Notes under the pieces: generated by a model | What the model was told of the DNA's origin: nothing | Database searches by the model: none | The model's input: the letters and a program-made list of their open reading frames with translations, nothing else | In this document: piece after piece, positions 25,701-37,700 of the stretch | Layout: every line of letters begins with the position of its first letter | How positions within the stretch are numbered: the stretch's first letter is position 1 | From: Castor canadensis | Taxonomy: Eukaryota; Chordata; Mammalia; Rodentia; Castoridae | Length of the DNA: 64,000 nucleotides | Reading direction: 5' to 3' | Assembly (NCBI RefSeq): GCF_047511655.1 | Contig: NC_133392.1 | Coordinates: 90,823,042-90,887,041, forward strand | Position numbers and translations under genes: made by a program

Positions 25701-28700
25701 TAGGTATGTTACCTTACACTAACTAAAGAAAGTTGGAATGACTTCAATAATATTAGACAAAGTAGATTTCAAAGTCTAGGGTAATATGTGGAATACAGGC
25801 CTAATGCAAATACAAGCAATATTATATAGACATAGAAATATACAGAGAACATATATCCAAAAGCGGGACAGGTAAAGGAGACCAAGGGAGAGGAAAGAAG
25901 GAAAGACAGCAAGTGATGAAGTACAGCACATCTGTGTAGAAGCATGATGCAAGGAAACATGCCGGAAAGTGCTAAGCAACACAGAATGGGGGAAGAGGGC
26001 AAGGAAGAGCAGTGGAGGGGGCTACACTGACTTAAGCACAGTGCATGTACAGGTATAATAACAAGGCAAAAATCCCACTGAACAACAGACAGACACCTAA
26101 ACAACAAAGAACAAGAGTGAAAAATGGGTCACAGTCAGGGGAGGGCACTAAGGAGAGGGGGAGGATAAAAGAAGGAAGAAGGTGAATATGGCTGATGTAC
26201 TTCCTATTTAAGAATGAAAATAGAATTTTTAAATGTGTTGAAATCATCACAAGAAGGGGACTAAGGTAGAAAGAGGAAAAATAGAGGGGATGAACCAATT
26301 TGGGATATAATACATATATATACAGAAATGTCACAATGAAACTCTGTATAGCTAAACAAACAAAAACTGTCTTTTTTAAAAAAAATGGAGAACAGGAAGG
26401 TAAAACATGTCCTGTCCGGGGTTGGTACCAGTGGGAGGGGGGAGGACATGAGGAAAGGGTGTAGGAGGGTGAATATGGTGGAAATACTAAATACTCATGC
26501 ATGTAAATGGAAAAATGAGATCTGTTGAAACTGTTCCAGGAATTGGGGGGTGGGGAATAAAGGAGAATAATGGAGGGGGTGAATTTAACTAAGATATATT
26601 GCAAGAACTTTTGTAAATGTCACAATGTAACTCCCAGTGCAACAATAATATGATAATAAAAATTTTTTAAAAATAAAAAAACAAAGTCTAGGGTATTATC
26701 AATTTATCAAGAAGTTAATCTTAGGATTTATGGATCTAATAACAGAGCTTGAAGTAAAAACTGATAGAGCTGTCAGGAGAAGTAGAGCAATCCATGTTTA
26801 TAGTCAGAAGTTTCAGTACCTTTCTCTCAGCACCTGATAGTACAAGTAGGCCAGATGTTAGGAAGGCTAGAGAAGAGTTAAATAATTCAGCAATTCCCCT
26901 TTATCTGTGCTATCCCCTTCTTCAGTTCCCATGGTCAACTATAGTTAGGAAACATCAAACGAAAAATCCCAGAAGTACACTTCGTAAGTTTTAAATTGCA
27001 TGGGGTTCTGAGCAGTGTGATGAAATCTTGCACCATCCCACTGCATCCTGCCTAGGATGTCACTGTCTCTTTGCTCAGAATATCCACGCTGTCTAGGCTC
27101 CCTGCCCGCTTGTCACTTAGTAGCATCTTGGTTGTCAGACAGGCTGTGGTAGTATGGCTGCTGTGTTCAAGGAACCCTTATTTTACTCACTAATGGCCCC
27201 AAAGTGCAAAAGTAGTGATGCTGGGAACTGAATGCCAGAGAGAGGATGAACGGGCCTCCTTTAGTGAAAGGTGAGTACAGTAAGATGTTGAGAGAGAGAC
27301 CACAGGTCCAGGACCAGGTGGTTAAACTGGTGAATCTCACCAAACGGTTAATGAAGTCTAGTTCTAGATAAATCCTTCCAGAAAATGGAAAAAAGGAAAT
27401 AATCTCAAATGCATTCTATAAGGTAAGAATTACAAAAAACAGAAGAAACATTGTAAGAAAGAAAAACTACAAGCCAACCTTCCTCATGAGCATAAATGCA
27501 AATTCTTCCAACAAAAGTTTAGAAAATCACATGGGATAATATAGTCAAAGTGAATGATGGAGTGGGACTTACCTCGGGAATGCTTTACCATTTGAAAATC
27601 AAAGTTATTCATCAATAAATAAACGTAGAAAGGGAATAAAACGTATGTGATCATCTGAAAGTGTGAAGAAGCAGCTTTTGACAGGACCTGATACTGATTT
27701 GTGAACAGAGATTCATTCCTTCTGTAGATTCTAGCCAGTGAAAAACTGTTGAAGTAAAAAGTCATGCATGCAGATTAGAAAGGAAGTAAACCATTGCCAG
27801 ACACCAGTAACTCAGACCTGTGAGCCTAGCTACTTGGGAGGCTGAGATAAGGAGGATTGTGGTTCGAAGCCAGCCTGGGCAAATAGTTTTCCAGACCCCA
27901 CCTCCAAAATAACCTGAGCAAAATGGGCTGGAGGTGCGGCTGAAGCAGTAGAGCACCTGCTTTGTAAGCATAAAGCCCTGAGTTCAAACCCCAGCACCGT
28001 GAAAAAATACTAAACTTCTGGAAGAGAAATAAACTATCTTCATTTGCAGATGGCATTACCATCTCTACAGAAAATTCAGTAACTAAGCTACTGTATAAAA
28101 CTCATTAGTTATATTAGTTTAGCAAGATTACAGGGTACAAAAGCAACATAAAAATTGATCTGACTTTTATATACGGCAATGAACAACAGAAATTCAAAAT
28201 GAAAAATGCCATTTACAAAAACACCAAAAATATGAAATGCTTAGTGATAAAGAGGTAAAAGACCTGTACACAGAAAGCTACAAAATATCACAGAGAAATG
28301 TATAACCCAAACAAATGGAGAGATATACTGTGTTTATGGATTCAAAGACTCCGTTTTGTTAGATCCTGATTCTCACAATATTGACCTACAAATTCAATGC
28401 AATTCCAATCAAACTTTGCAAAGATTCAAGGACAAACTGTTCCTAAAATTCATTCACATGGAAAAGCAACAGGCCTATAATGGCTAAAATCTACTTTGAA
28501 AAGGGGAAAAATGTTATTGGACTTAATGCTATCTAACTTTAAGACTACAGTAGTCAAGACAGTGTGGTGTAAATATACACACATAGACGAGCGGGATGGA
28601 ATACAGATTTCGGAAATAGACTCATACAAATATGAACAAGTGATTTTTGTCAAAGGTGTAAAACAATCCAGAAGAGAGAGGGTAGCAGTAGCAACAAAAG

Positions 28701-31700
28701 AGAACTTTGCTCTGTAACTTGTGCCTGTATAAAAATCAACACAAAAGGGATCATGGTCCTGAATATAAAACTATAAAACTTCCAGAAAAAAATTAAGACA
28801 AAATGTTTGCAACCTTAGGTTAGGCAAAGATTTCTTAAATTCAACACCCAAAATCATGATCTACAAGAGAACAAATTAAACTTCCTCAAAATTAAGCATT
28901 TCTTCTTTTGTGAAGACCGTGAAGAGAATAGTATGGACTGGAGGGAAATATGTGCAAATCACACAGCTAATGAAGGACCAATATCTAAAGTGTATTAAGG
29001 ACTCTCAAAATTCAGCAGTAAGAAAACAAATAACCCAATAAAAATTGGCAAAGATGCAACAGTGGCAAAAACAAATATATGAAAATGTGCTGGATGTTTT
29101 CAGTCACTAGATAAATGTAAATGAGATGTCACTAAACAATATACATTTTTGGAATGGACAAATTAAAAAGATTAACCACATCAGCTGTAGGTGAGGCCAC
29201 AGAAAAATTGAAATTCTCATACACTGCTAGTGAGAAAATAAAATGGTAAAACCACATAGGAAGTTAAACTTCTACCTCCTCTATGATCCAGCCATTCTGT
29301 TCCTAGGGATCTACCCAGGGCAAGTGAAGGCAAAAGTTCATCCAAAGAGCTGTGAATGTTCATAGAAGCTTTATTTGCAATAGCCCCAAGCTGAAAACAC
29401 AACCCAACATGTTCAACAGGTGAGCAGATAAACAACTTAGGGTGTATCAAACGATGAAAAGCTAGTCTATAATTAAAAGGGATAAACTGTTGATACAAAT
29501 GACATGGATAAACCCCTGAACAGTTATGCTGATTAAAAGGAGCCACGCCAGGTATGGTGGTGCACACCCGTAACCCCCAGCACTTAAGGGGTGGAGGAAG
29601 GAATATCTTGAGATTGAGTCAGCCTGGGCTACACAACAAGTTCAAGGCTAGCCTGAGCTGCACAATGAGACCCTGTCACAATAAATAAATAAATAAATAA
29701 GTGAATAAATGAATGAATGAATGAGTAAATAAACTAGTCAAAACCCAAGGAGTATATACTGTATGATCCATGTAAAATTCTATAGGATGCAAACTACTGT
29801 ATAGTGAGGGACAATAGAATTGTGATAGCCCAGGAGTGAGGGAAGTGCTGGCGATGGATGACAAAAGTAATCCCCGGATGAGGAATCTTCTCAGAGAGAT
29901 GGATATGTTCGTTATCTTGATTATGATGATAGTCTCACAGGTGTACACATATGCCAAAACCTATCGAAGTAACACTTTAGAAATGTGCAGTTTATATATA
30001 CCTAAATACCTAGCTTAAGCAAAATTTCTCTTTGTCCATCACACCCTGATACAGTTGTTAAAGCAGAAGTCCCACACTTTAAAAGAGGCAATGATATTCT
30101 TACTGTAAATTGGATAAAAGTAGTCACATCCTTACAGCCATCGTTTTTAGTAGGTTGAAAAATTAGACTAGGACATTTAATACAAGTTCCCTTTTACAAA
30201 TAACATTAACCTCCCTCAGTCTTGATCCCCTGATAATAAAATGGTAGTGGAAACTCCCTGCTTGAAGATCACTGTGATCATTACCTTCTGTTTTCATTCA
30301 CACTGCACAACCAGAGCCTAGTACAAAATAAGCATTCTTAAAAGTATCTGTTCAATGAATGAAAGCATATGCAATATTAGCACAGTTCTGACCCACAGCT
30401 GGAGTGCAACAATTACAATTGGTAAGTTGAATACAAAGGAGAAGGAAGGGAGGAGCGGGAGGGGAGGACAAAACCTACCTTAAATATTCTTTAGAATGAA
30501 GCGGGCCCAAACAAATAAAAACAGGAGGCTATGCTTTAAAAGTGACTTAAAATTTAGTGATTTCATTTCTTTAGCATGAGGTTTTGAGTTATATCAACAA
30601 AACATGGCTTCAAAGTGAAGTGAACCGAACATTGAAACTATTATAACAGAAGTACTTTGGATAAGGCAGATGTTAGGAAATTACTCCGGCAGCTAGCTGT
30701 TTCTGCACATTTTCATTATGCTTTGCTCTCCAGCTGGACCATCCATGCGCACCTTTAGCTTAGTAGCACTGACTGCTTCTATGAGAACCATTCAGTTACT
30801 TCAACAGGGCAGTGTGGTTTGAGTTGAGATCCATCTATATTTTCTTCCTTTGTTCAGTTTTATCATGATGCTTGTAAATATTATTTAAAAACTATATTCA
30901 TAAATTTGTTTCTTGCTAATTCATAGCTTATTTTGCTGTGTTTCAGATGTGCTCCAGTCTATAAAATTATTCTTTGAGTTCATACAGATTTATTATGTGG
31001 GCTTCATTCATTTTTTTAAGGCAATGAGTTTTCAAAAAATGTACAGAGCTGTGCACAGTGGTGCATGCATGCAGTCATCAGCTTCCTGAAGGGGAGGTAA
31101 GGCAGGAGGATTGCTTGAGTCCAGGAATTCAGAGTAGCAGAGTGAGACCCCTCCATTTCAAATATGCATATATATATATATATATAGTGAATGTATAGTG
31201 CATATATTTTATGTATGTATCTACTATACATACATATACATTCACACATATATATGTTCTCAATAAATGTTTGTGAAACTGACTTGAATTCTGTTGAACC
31301 TTTTGTGTGGATAGGCAGTTTTAATGTATTGGCTATGGGTATGATAGCTGTTAGAAACTTCCATCTTGGAGGGTTTGATTTTCTTTGTTCTTTCTATGAA
31401 TCAGACTGTTCTAGCAAGTGACTCCCCTTAGACACAGACACATATGCTCAAACTCTCAAATTGCTTTTTAATAGGCAAAGGTGGTTAGTACCTTGTGGTT
31501 TGTAGAGAGAAGAGTCCTCACTCAAGCTTATCTTGGTAGGGCAGTGATCTAAACTTGTTTCACTCTTAGACAGCTTTATCTTTTGGGAGAACATAAAAGA
31601 AAGATAAATCTTTACATTATCCATGAGAAATTTACTTTTATCTGTCCCTTCTGCCCCCAGATTGCAGGAAATTCACATCCCTCTCCCTCTTCCTTCCTGT

Positions 31701-34700
31701 TTCTCCCAGTCACTTTTCCTCATGGAAAACACCTAAACTATATCCACACTTCTAAGCCTTCCTACTAAACGGAACTTGTCTGGGCACAGTTTTAAATCCT
31801 CAAGTCTCTTGTGTTGCTTTCTTTCTGAAAATGTCTTATACTCTACTCCATAATTTATCCTTACTAGTTTTAATATCAAACATAACAACACCCTTGATGG
31901 CCAGATGGCAATTTCTCCTCATGGTTCTTGCCCCACTTTTCCCCTTCTGAATGTGTGTCCACACACTGTGCAATTACTGTTAAGTGTTTTTGCTTATTTA
32001 TTTGTTTTAACTACTCACAACTCAGTAAGTCCTACCCCAGAAAATTTCTAATATCCTCTCTCCAATTCTTTCCCAGTTACTTCAGGAATATTCTTATCCC
32101 TCTACATGCTTTCCACTGGAAGCATATACTGAATTATGTAGTTCTTGTGACACTTACAAATCAAAAGAAAAGGGAAGTATTAAGTTTGGAACCAAAGTAA
32201 GACATTCTAAAGAAAAAGTCATTCACACATTCCACACATATCCTATCCTTAACCATAATGTTCTCCAGGTAACTTGTTTTTACATAAGTTCTGTGATTCA
32301 AGGTAAATACAAATAACTTCTTGTTCAATCACTTCTCAGTTCTGTTTGGTCAGAAGTATTACAATGTCATTTCCTACTATTGATGTTCAGAATTTTGGCT
32401 ACAGTAGGGAGGAAATTACTTTTTCTGGGCTAACCTGAGCTCCTACCAAATTTTCAAGTAATGGATATGCAGTTGAATAGTTACCCAAACCACAAACCAT
32501 TAGAAAGTCATGCCTTGCTTAAACATGAAACATCAATCTCAAGTTTAGGATGATTTTTTATTTCTGGTTTGGTCTAGGCAGGCAACAAAATAACCCACAA
32601 TCAAGGAAATTATTGGTTGAATGAACAAGTGAATTGCAGAGTTATTTTAGCACAGATGCCCTACAACTAAGGAACTCATTAAGAAAATGTATATACAATG
32701 AGATATTATTCAGCCATAAAGAAGAATGAAATTTTGTCATTCACAGGTAAATGGATGGAACTGGAAAACTTCATGTTAAGTGAAGTAAGCCAGGTTCAGA
32801 AAGATAAATGTTGCATGTTTTCTATCAAATGTGGACGAAAGACCCAAGTGCAAGTACAAGCACCATCATGCATACAGTTTCCAACAGTGGGACTGTTAGA
32901 GGAGACTAAGGGAGGAGGGAAAGAGCAGAATAACAGAAAGTGAATAATACTGAAACACATCACATCTGTGTAGGAACAAGACACACTGAAATTTATTAAA
33001 AACTGTTGAACAATGTGGAGTAGGGGAAAAGGGTAAAGAAGAGTAATAGAGGGGGTTTGACACATATACTTAGATACCAAGGCAAAAACCCCACTGAGCG
33101 ATGAACAGACAAACAATGAATGACAGGTCATATGTATTAAGAGGAGGGTATAGTAGGAGAGGGAGGGCAAATGAAGAGTAAAGGAGGGTGAGTGTGGTTG
33201 ATGTTTTCTTTACACATGAATGAATATGGAGCATTGAAACCTGTTGAAGTCATCTTAAGAAGGAGAAGGAGCTAGAGGGCAAATAATGGAGGGGATGAAC
33301 CAAACTGGGGTACCTTGTATGCATAGATGGAAATGTCACAATGAAACCCCCTGTACAATTATTACATACTAGTAAAAATGTTTAAAAAGAGTTGTTTTAA
33401 TTTGAACTGCTTTACTTTTAGAGGGCATGTACATCCATGTGTATTTATGCAAAACACAATGCATGTGAGCAAGTAGGCTGGAACTAATTCTATACTCCTT
33501 ACCCTACTGAAAGGTTTCCAAGAGAGATTTAAATGCAAAAAAGTAGACGGTACGTCGTAAGGAATTTCAATGCTTTCTTCTTTCTTTTTCTCTGTCGGTT
33601 GGGAGGTGGTTGTAGTTTTCTGTGGCCTAATATCCCAGAAACAGATTGTGCTAAAAGAAAATTTATATAATATTTTATTAAGGACAAATAAGAGGTATAA
33701 CCTAGGACTACCATTTGAGCTGCTGTACATTAACATGGCTGCATTAAAAGGTCTCTGAGATGAAGATTTTATGAAATGGGAGCCTTCTTGCATGTCATAT
33801 TTTAGAGAACCGTACCAGTCATAGGGCTATTTAATGAGTTTCCTTGTCTTGAGATTAATATTACCACATATGAGAATTGAGTTTAGAAACCGACATAATC
33901 TTTTGTTAATAGAAGTGTTTTCTTAAGATATAATTCATATATGACAACATTCACCCATTTGAAGCCTGTAATCCAGTGGATTAATCTGGTCATTCTTACC
34001 CATGGGTGTGCTAATGTCACGTATGCCTTCTCCTGCCACTCACTGCCAGCTTCTACAGCTCAAGGTATCATTATTTCTTTTGGGGTCAAAACTGGTTTTT
34101 CTTTTAACTTAAATTTTTTTTGTATAAAATAATGTGTTTAATTATGACACACTTGCATACTAATTACTTTGATTGTATTCACCCCCCATCACCCTCTAGT
34201 GTCCCCCTCCTGCTGGTCCCCTTCTTCTTCCCAAATAGTTCCTTCTACCTTCATGTCTTCTTTTTCAAATCTAGATTGTAGAAAACATGCAATGTTTGCC
34301 TTTCTGAGTATGGCTTATTTCACATAACATGAGGACCCAGTTCCACCCAGTTTCTACAAATGCCATAATTTCATTCTTCTTTGTGACTGAATAAAACCCC
34401 TATGTACATATACCACATTTTCTTTCTCCATTCATCTGTTGATAGGCTCCTAGGCCGACTCCACGCTTGGCTATTGTGAATAACGTCAAGGCTGTTTTTA
34501 ATAGTAGTTTTTCTAGTACTCTAGAGATTAGATAAATAATATTCTCCACATTTCCTACATCATTATGAATTCTTAGTTCTATAAATAAACTGGGACGTAT
34601 AATTTTATCTAAATGAACATTGTTCAACATAGCTACAAAAGTGTTTATAAAAAGACTTTTTATAAATATATAATAAAAATGTAAAAACTCTTCTTACTTT

Positions 34701-37700
34701 TTAAAAGAAACTTTCCCAATTAAATGTTATTATCTTCATAATTATAAGATAAAATTGGATATTCAGGGCATGGTGGCTCACACCTATAATCCTAGGAACT
34801 CGGGAGGCAGAGATAGAGAGAATCAAGGTTCTAGGCCTGTCCTGGCAAATAGTTTGAGAGACCCTATCTAGAAAATACCCAATACAGAAAGGGCTGACAG
34901 AGTAGCTTAAGTGGTAGAGTGCCTGCCTAGTAAGCACGAGGTCCTGAGTTCAAACTCTCGTACCACCAAAAAAAAAGTGAGTATAAGTAACATATAATAT
35001 AAATCTACAAGCAGAATGTGAAGAAGCAGAATAACAATGGATAACACAATACACCATTATTAACCAGGAAGCCTAGTTAATTCTTTTTTTTTTCTTTTTA
35101 CAAATTTGTCCCTATGAAAAGTATTTTTTATACCAGTAACAATCTATAACATTCTGCCCTTTATTTATATTACCTTTAATCGCTATGCTAAAGATTACTT
35201 AAGGAGCTGACAGTCTTAATGACTGATTTTAAGAGCATCTTAGAAAAAAGAACACATTGCATGGAAACATTTTAGGAAATGTTTGAAATAACACATACCA
35301 GTCTGCTGAGCATGTGACAAGCTGACAGCAAATTCCACTCCGATTTTCAAAGACAGAGCCCATTCTGTTAATCTGTTATTAAAAATGTAAGAAAAGTAAA
35401 TTCTGTGTACTTAGAAAAATAGGGATTTTTCTCATACCTACTTACCTTTAAAATTTCTTCTTCTTTGTTTAAAATTTTGGCAAAGAAGTGTAACATCATC
35501 AGAGAAGCTGAGAAAATAGGTTTCATAATCAAGTACAATTCTCCCATATATTCTTGTTCAGCTGTCACATTTGCATATGGTTTTAATAAGGATGTATATG
35601 AATGTTTATCCTGAGACTTTTTAGTTCACATAATTTGAACCTTACCTACATATTCATAAATTATTTTCACTGTTTTATAATATGTAGATGATATTACCTA
35701 ATTTCATTACCCATTATTACTAGAAATGCAGCCTCTTCCAGGTTTTCATTATCAATTATTTAGCTAAATGTTGGAGTTTTTATGAGGTTGTTAAGCAGGT
35801 AAAAAAACGCAACAGAAAAGAGGCTAAGTGGTAAGTAAGAAATCAATGGTATTCAGTGTCTGTAATTATTGGACAGCTCTGAAAGCCACAGAGGATCTGA
35901 AGAAGAGTTTATAGCTCCTCAAGGTCCTAAAAGGTTCCCAATCTCAACCAACTAGCTGTCAAACGAGATTAAAAAAATGGCTTTGCAGGCAACCTGCGGA
36001 GATGCCACTCTCAAATCAATAGGAAAACATGAGTTTCCTCAAAGTCCCGATGAACAAAATAGTAAACAAAGATGGGTCTTCCAGCAGCAAAGGAACAATG
36101 AAAGCAGGGCAGAAGGTGGGAAACGGGGGTGGGGTGGGGTGGGGTGGGGGGAGGCTCTAGGTAGGTAGTGAGGCGTTTGGGCATGACAAGAGCTCGGCAG
36201 TCACAAATGAGGCTGGCACCACAATGGCCTGAACCGTTACAGGTTATGTACTGCTGCCAGATTCTGCTCGGGTCTGGTAGTCCTCAACCCTCTCCCTCTA
36301 CTGAGATGTGATTGATCTGGGGTTTTTCATCTTAGTAATTAAAAATCCTAAAACCATAACAATATTACAGGAACTTGGGGAAAAAAAGTTTAAAAACAAA
36401 TAGAATTCTTTTTTCATGGACAGGAAATACCTTGGCATAATTTTTTTTTTTTACAGCATTCATGTAATTTTTATCTTGAGACACAAATTGGAACCTTTCT
36501 TTCTTCCTCCCTCCCTCTCTTTCTTTCTTGACAGCACTGGGGTTTGAACTCAGGACTTTGCACTCGCGAGGCAGGTGCTCTGCCCTTTTTTGCTGCAGTT
36601 ATTTTGGGGATAGTGTCCCACTTTTTGCTCAGTGCAGCCTGGACTGAGATCCTTCTATTTTATGCTTCCCGCAGTCCCTGGGATGACAGACTAGTGTCAC
36701 CACGCTCAGCTTTTTTCTGTTGAGATCTGGTCTCACAGACTTTCTTGCCTGGGCTGGTCTGGAATCATGATCCTTCTTATATCAACCTTCTACGTAGCTT
36801 GAGATGACAGGCAAGAGACACCAGGCCCAGCAATTGGTTGAGATGTGGTTTTGTGAACTCCCTGCCCTGGCTGACCTCAAATGGTGATCCTCCCCATCTC
36901 AACCCCCAAGCAGCTAGGATTACAGGCATGAGTCATTGGCACTTAGCTGGGTCATTTCTTAAGTATGAATTCCTAAAATTCGAATTACTAGTCAAACAGT
37001 TTGAAAATTCAAATGACTTTAAAACCACATTGACTAAGCACATTCTAAAAGTTTTATGTTGCAGTTAATAATGTCAGTCAGTGTACACTGGTTTCACCAT
37101 CTCATTTTTTTAACACAGTAGTATTTGATATTTTCACTTAAAAATTAAGCAAGCCCCAAATAGTACATGGTTATTATTTTATTACTAATTTGAAATTAGA
37201 AAGTCTGGATGATTTTCATATTGATTTACTAATTGCTTTATTTAGTGTTTATCTTTTGTCTATTTATTAGAAATTTTTATATTTACCATATTTGGTACAA
37301 ATATTTTCTTCTGTTTTCTTATTTGCTTATTATCTTTAATTTAGAAATTTATAGGTGAACATTTAAAATCTATCTTTTCCTTTGTGAGTTCTTTCAACAT
37401 TAAAAAGCTTAGAAAACTGTTCCCATTCCAGAAATCTAAGTTGATATTTTGATTTCTTGATTTTTCTGTGATTTAAGTTATTTCTAATTAAATTTATAAG
37501 CATCTAAGTTAATTTGAGTGTGTGGTGTGAGTTGAAATGGAGTTTCTTTTCTTGTGTTGTAATTTCCATAACCATATGTTAAATTTTCATAGATAACAAA
37601 CTATCTGAACTATTTATTTTGATCCATTCTGACTATTTAAGGTATTTTTGCTCCACATCCATTTTAATACCTAACAGAACCAATAATTGTCAAAGCTAAT

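Larger units (their letters stand above)
27296..30020 (+). mobile_element. Ancient L1 remnant (ORF2 to 3' end) holding two SINEs
   Basis: Decayed ORF2 wording runs through 27300-27520, 28040-29540 and 29735-30020, ending with a typical old-L1 3' end (TCTCACAGGTGTACACATATG). The SINEs at 27797-28008 and 29547-29733 interrupt it. 27520-27795 may be inverted or unrelated. Reading frames are lost. Confidence 0.65.
21370..31491 (-). other. Largest simple DNAI3 intron (10.1 kb), repeat-rich
   Basis: Holds ID and composite SINEs, L1 relics, a Tigger fragment and a young L1 3' piece. 22713-23644, 23931-25023 and 30021-31045 contain nothing identified beyond AT-rich sequence. Confidence 0.55.

Noticed and set aside
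26032-26604. 190-codon minus-strand frame with apparent membrane segments
   Set aside because: Antisense to a purine-rich L1 3' UTR; no family motif and no splice support.
29217-29567. 116-codon minus frame and neighbouring frames at 29676-29957
   Set aside because: They are antisense to an old L1 and a B1 SINE tail.
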